45,548 nt of DNA from Candidatus Uhrbacteria bacterium (GCA_943359525.1 CALRHV010000007.1:1-45548), one strand, 5' to 3'. Shown: positions 1 through 9,774, numbered from the stretch's first letter. Notes: generated from the sequence alone by a model not told the origin. Numbers and translations are program-made.

Positions 1-11
1 TACTCGGTCTT

Positions 12-1172
12 ATGAAAATTGCCATGATTGGACAGAAAGGGATTCCGGCACAGTTCGGCGGCGTGGAAACCCACGTTGTTGAGCTTGCAACTCGCCTTAT
101 GCGCCTTGGCCATACGGTCACGGTGTATGGTCGTTCGTGGTACGTCCCAAAGGGGACTCGCCAGGTGAACGGCATTCGCGTGGTTCGCACACCGAGCATC
201 CGCACGAAGCACCTCGACACCATTACGGCGTCGTTCCTTGCGGTGCTTCATACTGCGATTCTTGTTCGTCCAGATATCTATCATTTCCATGGCGTTGGTC
301 CGTCGCTTTTGGCGTGGATTCCTCGCGTGTTCGCTCCACGTTCCACAGTGGTAACCACCTTCCATTCAATTGATCGCACACATGAAAAGTGGGGTTGGAT
401 TTCTCGTATTGCGCTTCGCTTTGGTGAGCGCGCAGCATTCGCATTTGCCGATGAAACGATTGCCGTGAGTAAGACGCTTACCAAATATGGTGAGCAGGAA
501 TACGGCCGTCGCGCAACGTATATTCCAAACGGCATTACGCCGGTACGAACATCCGTTGAGCCGTTGCTCTTGCATCCATTCGGATTGGAGCCGTTCCACT
601 ACGTTGCGATGATCGCGCGTTTGGTTCCGCATAAGGGAGCACACACGCTCATTGCGGCTTGGCAATTGGCGCACAAACGCCAGGCGGATGTGATGAAAAA
701 CATCAAGCTCGCGATTGTTGGTGGCAGTGCGTTTACCGACGCATATGTTCGCAAACTTCACGCAATGGCGGCGCATGACGATTCCATCGTCTTCACCGGC
801 TTCCAGCGTGGCGACACGCTTACCGCATTATTCTCCGGTGCGCGATTCATGGTGCATCCTTCCATAAGTGAAGGGTTGCCAATCGCGGTGCTTGAAGAGA
901 TGAGTCATGGAAAAGCAGTTATTGCCGCCGACATTCCAGAAACAATGGAAGTGGTGGCAGACTACGGTGTACCATTTCCGCAGGGCGATATCGATGCCCT
1001 CGCGGATTGCATTATTGATCTTGCAAAGGATCCAATGCAGGCGGCCGCCATTGGTCATGCTGCACGTACGTTCGTTGAGGACGAATACCACTGGGACGAC
1101 ATTGCGCAGGAAACTGCTGCACTGTATCGTCGTCATGCGATGGTGCGCCAAGGCGTATTTGCAGTCCGTTAA
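12..1172 (+). CDS. GT4-family glycosyltransferase
   Basis: N-term MKIAMIGQKGIPAQFGGVETHVVELATRL and C-term SEGLPIAVLEEMSHGKAVIAADIPE are typical of GT4 glycosyltransferases. Confidence 0.92.
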   Translation: MKIAMIGQKGIPAQFGGVETHVVELATRLMRLGHTVTVYGRSWYVPKGTRQVNGIRVVRTPSIRTKHLDTITASFLAVLHTAILVRPDIYHFHGVGPSLLAWIPRVFAPRSTVVTTFHSIDRTHEKWGWISRIALRFGERAAFAFADETIAVSKTLTKYGEQEYGRRATYIPNGITPVRTSVEPLLLHPFGLEPFHYVAMIARLVPHKGAHTLIAAWQLAHKRQADVMKNIKLAIVGGSAFTDAYVRKLHAMAAHDDSIVFTGFQRGDTLTALFSGARFMVHPSISEGLPIAVLEEMSHGKAVIAADIPETMEVVADYGVPFPQGDIDALADCIIDLAKDPMQAAAIGHAARTFVEDEYHWDDIAQETAALYRRHAMVRQGVFAVR

Positions 1173-1186
1173 TCAATCAAGCAAAG

Positions 1187-1210
1187 CCGAGTCTGAAGAG
1201 ACTCGGTTTT
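1187..1210 (+). terminator. Rho-independent terminator
   Basis: CCGAGTCT-GAAG-AGACTCGG followed by TTTT, just after the GT4 stop. Confidence 0.85.
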
Positions 1211-1237
1211 GTGTTTGAAAGGTTAAAATAATTTTTA

Positions 1238-1330
1238 TCCGTCGTTGCGAGGAGCGTAATCGCGACGCGGCAATCCAGGGGTAACCTAGATTGCTTCGTC
1301 GAACGATTACGTTCTCCTCGCAAAGACGGA
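1238..1330. repeat. Imperfect foldback intergenic repeat (MITE-like)
   Basis: TCCGTCgTTGCGAGGAGcGTAATCG ... CGATTACgttCTCCTCGCAAaGACGGA, inverted arms spanning the 93-bp unit. Confidence 0.7.
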
Positions 1331-1341
1331 GCGCGCCTTTT

Positions 1342-2535
1342 CTAATCGTTTTGAAGAACATCCTTCACAATCCTCTTACTCACAAAATCCGGCACTTTCC
1401 CCACAATGTTTTTTGATCGCAGGAACGGAATATGCGCGATGCTTGCATGGCCGGCGAAAAGCGTAGGGAGAATCTCAGATTCGCCGAACGCGTCGATGGC
1501 TTGACGAACTTGGATGAGCCCCGATCGATAGAGATGATCGCGACGGAAACCAAGGCCGGCGGCGTTTGGGTGGTGAATCCCACGAGACACGCGCAGCATC
1601 AACCGCCACGCGGTATCGAACGCCTCGTTGTCGGCATCATCGATCTTCAGTGCGATGTTGAGCTTTCGACGAGCATCGCGAATGATTTCGATGGCCGATC
1701 GGAAGTCCTCTTCCTTCGATAGTGCCGCTGCCCATGCATCCCAGAATCCAGGATCCATGGATTCTTCGGAGTGAAGCTTTTGTTGCATCGCAACGGCAAG
1801 CCCTTCGTCGGTGGCGATATATCCAGCGAGGCCTCGACCGAGCAAAAGGATCGGTGACGTCATTCCATTCGCCGTTCGGAGCGCGTGGACTTCGATTTCA
1901 TGTGTGAGCAGACGTGCGGCTCGAGCTCTTGATGCGAGAAAGTTTTTCGGAATCTTTACCGTTGGCGCACGATCGAGAGAATCACCCCGGGAAACTGAAA
2001 CACTTGGGCGATTGATGAATCGCGTGGTCCAATCGGTCATGCCGTAATGGTCGAGTGTCGCTCGAACCATGCGCTCGAACGTGACAGCATTAACCCGATC
2101 TTGGTGGGTATGGAGTTTGTGCGATCGTGCCAAAAGCGTCTCGAACTCATCGGCCAGCTCGGAGCTCGATTGAGCGCAAAGGCCGAAGAGATGATCGGCG
2201 AGCGCGCTTACGGCAGCATCGTCCTTGCGTTTCATTGCCGCGATGATCTGTGCTCGAGTGCCGAGCTCGGCGAGTTTTTCAAGATAGAGTGTGCGAATGT
2301 CCTCGGCGACTGGGATTGATGCGATGCGGTCGTGAACGGATCGGAGTGCGACGAGATACGCGGTGTCATCGAAGCGATCGAGGCGGTGGTAGACGAATGA
2401 CGGTGTGGTTCGATCGGTGATGAATCGATCTCGAGCAATGCGGGCAGCTGCTCGGTTCTGTCGAACAAGATTTGCAAATGGAAATGCTGGGAGGGTTTGG
2501 AACGTCTTAAAGAGTGCAGCGTCGATAGGTTCCAT
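1342..2535 (-). CDS. DUF1704 / MATCAP-like putative metallo-carboxypeptidase
   Basis: LLTHEIEVHALR contains HExxxH, followed by TDEGLA (QEGLA-type motif), as in DUF1704 proteins. Confidence 0.8.
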   Translation of the reverse strand: MEPIDAALFKTFQTLPAFPFANLVRQNRAAARIARDRFITDRTTPSFVYHRLDRFDDTAYLVALRSVHDRIASIPVAEDIRTLYLEKLAELGTRAQIIAAMKRKDDAAVSALADHLFGLCAQSSSELADEFETLLARSHKLHTHQDRVNAVTFERMVRATLDHYGMTDWTTRFINRPSVSVSRGDSLDRAPTVKIPKNFLASRARAARLLTHEIEVHALRTANGMTSPILLLGRGLAGYIATDEGLAVAMQQKLHSEESMDPGFWDAWAAALSKEEDFRSAIEIIRDARRKLNIALKIDDADNEAFDTAWRLMLRVSRGIHHPNAAGLGFRRDHLYRSGLIQVRQAIDAFGESEILPTLFAGHASIAHIPFLRSKNIVGKVPDFVSKRIVKDVLQND

Positions 2536-2538
2536 ACG

Positions 2539-2787
2539 TTAGGAACGTTCGGTGGGGATTTTCCACTTGTCCACGAACTGGCCAATGCCGTCCTTTGCAA
2601 GCTTGTGGCGAACGGTTGTGGTTTTATCCGCCCAGTCGAGAAGCGATGCAAGGTCGATCTTGTATCGATTTTGAACCACGATAAACTCTACGGCTTTGTC
2701 GGTAATAGCCCGGCGAATGGTTCGTGGGCTTACGCCAAAAAACTTTGCGGCTTCAGAAACAGAGAGGCGGATGGAGGCATCTTCCAT
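2539..2787 (-). CDS. Small helix-turn-helix (excisionase/MerR-like) DNA-binding protein
   Basis: RLSVSEAAKFFGVSPRTIRRAITDKAVEFIVVQNRYKI. Confidence 0.75.
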   Translation of the reverse strand: MEDASIRLSVSEAAKFFGVSPRTIRRAITDKAVEFIVVQNRYKIDLASLLDWADKTTTVRHKLAKDGIGQFVDKWKIPTERS

Positions 2788-2840
2788 AGGGTGTAATGAT
2801 TGACGACGATTTACGTCTTCTGCGAACGTTAGCCAAATTA

Positions 2841-2923
2841 CGCCCCCTCCAGCTCCCCCATAAATGGGGGAGAGCCACTCACTGACAACCTCCCCTCCAT
2901 TTATGGAGGGGTCGGGGGAGGCG
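2841..2923. repeat. Two-hairpin foldback intergenic repeat
   Basis: CTCCCCCATaaATGGGGGAG and CCCCTCCATtTATGGAGGGG hairpins inside a larger inverted repeat CGCCCCCTCC...GGGGGAGGCG. Confidence 0.7.
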
Positions 2924-3019
2924 CGATTAATCAGATTATATACAATCCCTCATAATCCTGCTAACGTTCGTGGTAATTTTGGCACTGTAATGGTTTAGCC
3001 TTGGCTTACGACTACATAC

Positions 3020-3559
3020 ATGTCAACACTTCGGGAAAAATTTCTTGCCTTCCGCGTACACCGCCATCAGGACAGCGTGGCGTACGGCGAAATCTACGAC
3101 ATGTTTGCGGACCGCATCCGACGCTTTCTGGCGTTCAAGCTTCCGCGAAATGAGGACGCAGATGAGCTGACGGGTGAAGTGTTTCTTCGAGGCTGGGAAT
3201 ACATGACGAGTGGTGCGGTAAACAATTTGAACGCGTTCTTTTTCCGCATTGCTCGCAACTTGGTCGCCGACTTCTACCGGAAGTACAAGGCCACTGAGGA
3301 ACTCGACCTTGCATCGGCAAAGGACGACGGAAAATCGGTAAGTGAAGAAATCGCCACAAAGATCGAAAGCGACGAGCTCATCGAATCGCTCCAAGGAATA
3401 AAGGATGAATACCGCGAAGTTCTCGTCATGCGCTACCTGAGTGAAATGGAAGTGGGGGAAATCGCGTCTGCTTTAGAAAAGACCTCAAATAGCATTCGTG
3501 TGCTCCTGCACCGAGCAAAGAAGGCACTTCAAGAGAAGATCGGAAAAGAGACTCTATGA
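3020..3559 (+). CDS. RNA polymerase sigma-70 family (ECF-type) factor
   Basis: Region 2 FADRIRRFLAFKLPRNEDADELTGEVFLRGWEYM and region 4 YREVLVMRYLSEMEVGEIASALEKTSNSIRVLLHRAKKAL. Confidence 0.92.
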   Translation: MSTLREKFLAFRVHRHQDSVAYGEIYDMFADRIRRFLAFKLPRNEDADELTGEVFLRGWEYMTSGAVNNLNAFFFRIARNLVADFYRKYKATEELDLASAKDDGKSVSEEIATKIESDELIESLQGIKDEYREVLVMRYLSEMEVGEIASALEKTSNSIRVLLHRAKKALQEKIGKETL

Positions 3560-4620
3560 ACAACATCGCCGCACAACTTCGCGCCGCAAAAAACCGACCT
3601 GCTGCTGGTGGCTTTTCAACAGCCAACCATGCCGCGGCAAAGCGTTCGTTGATGCTTGCGATTGGTGCGGATATTTCAGCGCCTTCGTCGGAGCCTGCAG
3701 TGAATTTGAAAACACGATACTTTGTGTGGCTTTCGCAATCTTTCATTTCACGCCCCGTCGCCATTGGTGTCGCGGGATTTGTATTAACCGTTAGCGGCTT
3801 GATGACCACGGTAAATGCCGCGCAACAGAGTTTGCCCGGCGATGTTTTGTATACGGTAAAACTCATCAACGAGCGTGCTCAGCTTCGATTGGCATCGCTT
3901 GATCGTAAGGCGGTGCTCCATACTGAGTTTGCGGAGAAGCGACTAAAGGAAGTTACGCAACTTCAATCGGATACTTCCGGTCGTGACACGAATCTCGTGG
4001 CACAAACGATCGATGCATACACGCAGGAAGTCGCTTCGGCCAATCAAAACCTCCGCGAACTTCAAGCATCGGGGAATTCAACAACAGTCGCAACGGCAAG
4101 TGAAGTACAGCAGAATCTCGTCGCACTCGACTCTGCCATTACCAATTCGGTGGGTCCAGCAGTATCGTCAGCAGAATCGACTGCAGTCACTTCGGCACAA
4201 GCAACGACGCAGGTCGCACAAGATGATTCCGTCAGCGTCGCTGTCGAGGCACACGGCGAAGCGAACTCTGAGCAATCCACTCGTGAGCTCAACGACATGT
4301 TCATTCGTCAGTTCGCGACGATCGGAACGCGGAAAGCCTTCGACGTGCACCGCCTGTCTGTTATCCGCACATCGCTCGACGTTCATGCCGATGTTCTCGA
4401 GTCTCTCAACATCATCACAGAATCAGATCTCCGTCGCTTGGAACGAAGTATCAATATCGCAGTTGCTGATGTTGCCCCAGCAATGGACATGTTCGCAACT
4501 GGCGAATATCAACTCGCCTTCGATGCATTGAAACGCGCCGAATCCGTCCTCCGCGGAATAGAGTCCACCATCGCCGACGCCGAAATCGCCATCACCACCG
4601 CACTGATGAACACGCCGTAA
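3556..4620 (+). CDS. DUF5667-containing membrane protein, possible anti-sigma partner
   Basis: Overlaps the sigma stop (ATGA). One TM then AAQQSLPGDVLYTVKLINERAQLRLASLDRKAVLHTEFAEKRLKE, DUF5667-like. Confidence 0.75.
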   Translation: MNNIAAQLRAAKNRPAAGGFSTANHAAAKRSLMLAIGADISAPSSEPAVNLKTRYFVWLSQSFISRPVAIGVAGFVLTVSGLMTTVNAAQQSLPGDVLYTVKLINERAQLRLASLDRKAVLHTEFAEKRLKEVTQLQSDTSGRDTNLVAQTIDAYTQEVASANQNLRELQASGNSTTVATASEVQQNLVALDSAITNSVGPAVSSAESTAVTSAQATTQVAQDDSVSVAVEAHGEANSEQSTRELNDMFIRQFATIGTRKAFDVHRLSVIRTSLDVHADVLESLNIITESDLRRLERSINIAVADVAPAMDMFATGEYQLAFDALKRAESVLRGIESTIADAEIAITTALMNTP

Positions 4621-4644
4621 GATTTACTTTCACCTTTCCTTCAC

Positions 4645-4669
4645 CATCGACCTCCTTTCGAGGTCGATG
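4645..4669 (+). promoter_or_regulatory. Stem-loop in the leader between the DUF5667 gene and the S-layer-like gene
   Basis: CATCGACCT-CCTTTCG-AGGTCGATG, 9-bp perfect stem, no T-tract directly after it. Confidence 0.6.
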
Positions 4670-4808
4670 CACAAGGGATTGTGAAGACACAATTCCCGCA
4701 CCCCGATATGCATTGTAAGGGAGTCCGCTTCCTTAAAGGTCGAGACCGCACGGTCATGTATATCGGTACTCTTCTTCCCTATTTTGGGAGAAAAAGACTT
4801 CAGAAATT

Positions 4809-7800
4809 ATGACAAACGTTCTTCAAACTGGGAAACGTGCGTTGTCTGTAGCGATCGCTGCAGCAACCATGCTCTTCTCTGTCGGTGCTGGCCTTTTGCA
4901 GCCTTCGGTTGCAGCAGCAGCATCCGCTGGTGACTTGATCAAGGGCACATCGCTTTCAACCGTGTACTACTACGGTTACGACGGCATGCGCTACACGTTC
5001 CCGAACGAAAAGACTTATTTCACGTGGTATTCGGATTTCTCCGATGTTTCTACGATCTCTGACAGTGCGCTCGCGGATCTTTCCCTCGCAGGAAACATCG
5101 TGTACCGCCCAGGTTCGTACTGGGTGAAAGTCCAGTCCGACGACAAGGTATACGCAGTGTCCACGGATGGAAGCATCCATTGGATTGAATCTGAGGATGT
5201 CGCTATGGATTACGCTGGCTCTTCATGGGCTGGTCATGTCCAGGACGTTCCAGATGTCTTCTTTACAGATTACACCGTTGGTACTTCTCTCATGACCGCA
5301 ACTGCGTACGACGGAATGTTGTACATGGACGGCGGTAGCTACTACATCTCTTGGGGTGGCGAAAAGCGAATGGTCAGCTCTGCTGGTCGCTCCGCTAACG
5401 GCCTCCAGGCTGGTTTCTACCTTTCTGGTAGTGGAATCGACGACAGCGCTCTCACGGCTGGCACCGAAATCACTTCTGCCGTCACATCCCTCGTGGATGC
5501 TGCGCAGACAGAAACAGATGAATCCACTGCAACGGGAGACGTGAGCATCTCGCTCGCTTCCTCCACCGCAGCATCAGCAACTATTCCAGATGCAGCATCG
5601 AGTGTTAGCGTTGCAACGTTCAAGATCACCGCAGGCGCAGCAGCAGAAATTGATGTCATGAACATCGCGCTGTTTGGCTTGGCAGATGATTCTGATATCG
5701 CAGCAAGCGGCGTGTACCTTTACGAAGGAGCCGACCGTCTCACGGACGGAAAGGGTATCAACTCTTCCACACGTAAGGCAGCTTTTGGTTCCCTTGATCT
5801 CGTATTTGCAGCGGGTGAAACTCGCTACATTTCCGTGGTGGTCGACATGGCAAATGCCGGTGTCACCACATCATTCGCTATCGGACTCGAAGGAGCTGAC
5901 GATGTTGAATCAAGCGGCGATGTTTCTGGTTCATTCCCAATCACGGGAAACACCATGAGCATTGTGAACTCTGCAGTGGGTGGCGTAACGATCATCGACA
6001 CGGGATCCCTCACGAACCCAGTGCTTGGTGCTCAGGACGCAACGCTCAGCAAGTTCCGATTGACGGCAAGCTCAACGGAAGATATTTCCGTTCAGCACAT
6101 CGCACTCAAGATTGGTGGAACTTCAAGTTCTACCGATCACTCCGACTATCAGTTGTACCAGGGCACAACATGGTTGGCATCAGGTGAGAACATTGGCAAC
6201 GACCTTGTTAATTTCGCACTCGCAACACCATTCTCCCTTGAAAAGGGTGCGGATCGTGTCTTCTTCATTACCGCAGACATTGGCGGCAATGCTGCAGAAA
6301 CCATCACCACGCACTTGGACAACCCAGCAGACCTTTACGCAACAGGTGACGACTTCGGATTTGGTGTCACAGTAACCGAGGCTGACTTCGATACTGCAGC
6401 TGAAGGTTCTTCTGTCACAATCCAGGGTGGTGACTTGACGGCGTCCTTTAGCGGTCCTTCCGCAGGAGACGTGAGCAACACCGCAAATAACTTCGTGCTC
6501 TTCGCGGGAACATTGGTCGCTCAGCGCGCAATGACCATCACGGCAATGCCAATGATTTTGACGGAAGTCGAAACATCCGGCGGTAGCGATAGCACACTTG
6601 AAGATGATCCAATTTCGGACATCCGCATCGTGAATGCCGACACTGGCGCTCTAGTGATGGGTCCTTTGGATCTTACAGAAACGGATGCTGGTGATTTGGT
6701 TGCAAACCTTGCATTTACGGATGACTTTGACATGGCTGCTGATGAAACCTTGAACTTCGAGGTTACCGCAGACATGGAGAGCACCGCAGACGCAACGGAC
6801 ACCTTCACTCTTGCTATGGACCTCACGTCTGGTTTGGCGGCACAGGACGATAATAGTGATTCCATCACGAGCATCATCCCAACCGCAAACCTTTCTGGTT
6901 TCGCACAGACCGTTGTAGCGTCTGGTCTCACGGTTTCGTTGGCTTCAACTCCAACGGGCACCAAGACCTACGTTCGCGGATCATCTGACGTAACGTTTGT
7001 TTCCTTCAACTTTGCAGCAGCTAACGGTGGTGCAATTGAAGTAACGGACTTTAGCCCTCAGGTATTGGTTGACGAAGACTCCGGTGGAACATACGTAGCT
7101 GGTACAGAAGGGACCACATTGGTCACCGATCGTATCACTTCATGTACGTTGTACGATGGAACCACCTTCATTTCCGGACCAGAGTCGATTGCAAACGCAA
7201 CGGCTATCACTGGCGGAAAGATCAACTTCGCTGACTTCTCGTACTCCATTGCAGCGGGAGTAACAGCAACACTTAGCGTGCACTGTAACTTGGCAAATGT
7301 GAACCCAGGAACGGCAGACCTCTTCGCTATTGCGAGTGCTGCTACAACGGATGTCACGGCCTTGGACAGCGAAGGAAGTGCTGCAACGGTAACCGGAACA
7401 GCGAACACCACCCCATCCATGGCGATTAGCGTCACGAACGCGGGTACGCTTACGGTGACTGCAGCATCGGATAATCCTTCTTCAGACTTCGTCTTGACGG
7501 GTTCTTCAGCAAACACGGTGTCGAAGTTCCGCTTCGATGCGGCAAACGAAGCCTTCCTTGTGAACCGTTTGACGGTTCAGGAAGCGCAGGCAGTGCTTGA
7601 CGGTCAGGCAGTTGGATTCTACGCAAACAACATTTCTCTCGTAACGGTGAGCTACCCAGATTCAACTGGTGCTACGCAAACCGCTACTGGTGCGTTGACT
7701 TCGAACGGCGTCACGTTGAACGACCTCACATTCTATGTGGGCAAGGACGACAACGCTGAAGTCACCATTAAGATCGACGTTCCAAGCACGGATCGCTCAA

Positions 7801-8849
7801 GCGGTTCCGCAACGTCAAACGAGCGTGTGACATTGGTTCTTGACGACGGTACTGGGGAAGCTCGTGCCGTTGGCGCAAGCTCCGGAACTACACTGTCTGC
7901 AACCAACGACATCACCGGCATCTCTGCTGGCGATACCGCTGGATTAGCAATGAACAAGTTCGTAGTTCGCGAAACAAAGCCAACCGTTGCCCTCAGCTCT
8001 TCTAGCCCATCTGGCGCAAAGACTCCAGGCAACCAGGAAACGCTTCGTTTCAACGTGACTGCAGCAGCTGGTGAGGACGTCGTTCTTAAGAATGTCGTTT
8101 TCTCATTCAGCGCTTCAGACAACGCAACAAGCTTATGGGATAACTGTGACACGGATGTAACGAATGGCACAGAAGTTCTTGCTTCTGGTGCAGACTTCCA
8201 CATCTACAACATGAACAAGCTCGGCACGGCAACCGCATTGGACGCTGCGAACGACTTCGTAGTATTGAAGTCGACTGGTGCAATCTGTGACGGAACAGAC
8301 GCTGACGTTGGATTTATCAAGTTGTCGCTTACCACTGCAGAGGTAATTCCAGCTGAATCTACATACGCATACGCGGTGTACTTCAACTCGGATAGCGCTT
8401 CTTCGGTGAACGACGACTCTGTGCAAATGGGTCTTGCATCTGATCCAATCACTACGAGCTACATCGAAGTGGTAGACGGAAGCAACGACACCACGCTCGC
8501 GGCTACAGATTCGACTATCACAGTCGATACCGATGCAACAACAATCTATAAGGTTGGTGATGTGATCGCGTACGACGACACAGCGGCAGACAGTGCAGCG
8601 GCTCCGGATTCGTCAGAGCGCATGCTCGTGACAACGGTGGCGGCAACACTTCTTACTGTGGTTCGTGGATACCTCGGTACAACTCCAGCGGCATACACTG
8701 GTGGAGCGACAGACGAAATCTATCGCCTCCCAGGTGCATTGCTCTGGCAGGACGACGGTTCAATTGCACTCTCCAGCACAGTGCAGGAGTATTACGGTGC
8801 ACACCTCGTCAGCAGCCTTCCAATCACTGGAAACAGCCTCTCGTTCTAA
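4809..8849 (+). CDS. Large secreted S-layer-like surface protein with repeated beta-sandwich modules
   Basis: Signal peptide MTNVLQTGKRALSVAIAAATMLFSVGAGLLQPSVAAAASAG; N-terminal GDLIKGTSLSTVYYYGYDGMRYTFPNEKTYFTWY; repeated Thr/Ser/Ala-rich ~120-150-aa modules. Confidence 0.82.
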   Translation: MTNVLQTGKRALSVAIAAATMLFSVGAGLLQPSVAAAASAGDLIKGTSLSTVYYYGYDGMRYTFPNEKTYFTWYSDFSDVSTISDSALADLSLAGNIVYRPGSYWVKVQSDDKVYAVSTDGSIHWIESEDVAMDYAGSSWAGHVQDVPDVFFTDYTVGTSLMTATAYDGMLYMDGGSYYISWGGEKRMVSSAGRSANGLQAGFYLSGSGIDDSALTAGTEITSAVTSLVDAAQTETDESTATGDVSISLASSTAASATIPDAASSVSVATFKITAGAAAEIDVMNIALFGLADDSDIAASGVYLYEGADRLTDGKGINSSTRKAAFGSLDLVFAAGETRYISVVVDMANAGVTTSFAIGLEGADDVESSGDVSGSFPITGNTMSIVNSAVGGVTIIDTGSLTNPVLGAQDATLSKFRLTASSTEDISVQHIALKIGGTSSSTDHSDYQLYQGTTWLASGENIGNDLVNFALATPFSLEKGADRVFFITADIGGNAAETITTHLDNPADLYATGDDFGFGVTVTEADFDTAAEGSSVTIQGGDLTASFSGPSAGDVSNTANNFVLFAGTLVAQRAMTITAMPMILTEVETSGGSDSTLEDDPISDIRIVNADTGALVMGPLDLTETDAGDLVANLAFTDDFDMAADETLNFEVTADMESTADATDTFTLAMDLTSGLAAQDDNSDSITSIIPTANLSGFAQTVVASGLTVSLASTPTGTKTYVRGSSDVTFVSFNFAAANGGAIEVTDFSPQVLVDEDSGGTYVAGTEGTTLVTDRITSCTLYDGTTFISGPESIANATAITGGKINFADFSYSIAAGVTATLSVHCNLANVNPGTADLFAIASAATTDVTALDSEGSAATVTGTANTTPSMAISVTNAGTLTVTAASDNPSSDFVLTGSSANTVSKFRFDAANEAFLVNRLTVQEAQAVLDGQAVGFYANNISLVTVSYPDSTGATQTATGALTSNGVTLNDLTFYVGKDDNAEVTIKIDVPSTDRSSGSATSNERVTLVLDDGTGEARAVGASSGTTLSATNDITGISAGDTAGLAMNKFVVRETKPTVALSSSSPSGAKTPGNQETLRFNVTAAAGEDVVLKNVVFSFSASDNATSLWDNCDTDVTNGTEVLASGADFHIYNMNKLGTATALDAANDFVVLKSTGAICDGTDADVGFIKLSLTTAEVIPAESTYAYAVYFNSDSASSVNDDSVQMGLASDPITTSYIEVVDGSNDTTLAATDSTITVDTDATTIYKVGDVIAYDDTAADSAAAPDSSERMLVTTVAATLLTVVRGYLGTTPAAYTGGATDEIYRLPGALLWQDDGSIALSSTVQEYYGAHLVSSLPITGNSLSF

Positions 8850-8887
8850 CGAACGCGTGCGTTTCACGGCAATTGGTTAGGAACCAT

Positions 8888-8913
8888 AACGCCCCGGAGA
8901 AATCCGGGGCGTT
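8888..8913 (+). terminator. Terminator of the S-layer-like gene
   Basis: AACGCCCCGG-AGAAAT-CCGGGGCGTT, perfect 10-bp stem. Confidence 0.85.
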
Positions 8914-8954
8914 TGGTTGCTCACTTTATCCAATTCCGCTACTATTCCCTCCAT

Positions 8955-9659
8955 ATGATGAACCGTTTTTCTCGGAAGCAGATGGTGATTGGGGCGTCGA
9001 TTCTTGTGCTTTTTGGTCTTACCGGATACGGCCTCTGGCAGGCGTGGCCACGATTGACCGATCCATATTATGGTTTGACGAAAACGATCACGGTTCAGAT
9101 GGACGACGCAACGCGAGTGTTGATTCAACAAAAGCTTGCCACGGCCCAGGCATCGCTCGCGGCGCAGCAATCGGGAACGGATGTGGATACGCAGTTATAT
9201 TTGGTGATTGCGGAGAATGAGAAGATGCTTGGTGATTTGATTGCCTCGCGAGAGATGTATGAAATATATTTGGAGGCAAAGCCAACGTCGTATACTGGAT
9301 GGAATTCGTACGCCAAACTTTTGGAGATGATGAAGGATTTGCCGAATGCGGAGTTTGCGCACAAAAAGACGATTGAGTTACTTGCCGCGGAAGAATATTA
9401 TCGTGATTACGTTGAATTTTTGCAGGCCAATTTCCCTGATCGCCGCGCAGAGGTGAAAGTGCTGCTTGACGAATCGTATACAAAGTTCTTGCAAACACCG
9501 TGGACAATGGTTGCACTCGGTGATTGGTATTTCGAGACAGGGGATTGTTTTCAAGGCGATGCTCATTACGACGTTGCGATCGCTCTCACGCCTGAGAACG
9601 CAGTGAATCTTAAAAAAGATCAGCAGGAAAAGCTTGAGATCTGTGAACAGCCGAGGTAA
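8955..9659 (+). CDS. Membrane-anchored TPR-like protein
   Basis: N-terminal TM (RKQMVIGASILVLFGLTGYGLWQAW) then TPR-like helices; start chosen at MMNRF within ORF 8913..9659. Confidence 0.65.
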   Translation: MMNRFSRKQMVIGASILVLFGLTGYGLWQAWPRLTDPYYGLTKTITVQMDDATRVLIQQKLATAQASLAAQQSGTDVDTQLYLVIAENEKMLGDLIASREMYEIYLEAKPTSYTGWNSYAKLLEMMKDLPNAEFAHKKTIELLAAEEYYRDYVEFLQANFPDRRAEVKVLLDESYTKFLQTPWTMVALGDWYFETGDCFQGDAHYDVAIALTPENAVNLKKDQQEKLEICEQPR

Positions 9660-9714
9660 CTGAACTGAGACTGATTCTTTGAGTGGGTTGGGAGGGCGGC
9701 TCGTCACCTGCATC

Positions 9715-9742
9715 ACCGATGATCCTTGGGGTCATCGGTTTT
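9715..9742 (+). terminator. Terminator-like hairpin
   Basis: ACCGATGA...TCATCGGT followed by TTT, downstream of the TPR-like gene. Confidence 0.65.
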
Positions 9743-9754
9743 GTGATATCATCG

Positions 9755-9774
9755 ATGTTAAGTGGACTTAACAT
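9755..9774. promoter_or_regulatory. Operator-like near-palindrome, copy 1
   Basis: ATGTTAAGT-GG-ACTTAACAT. Confidence 0.6.

Noticed and set aside
4956-8452. Minus-strand ORFs inside the S-layer-like gene
   Set aside because: Compositional mirror ORFs of a Thr/Ala/Ser-rich gene.
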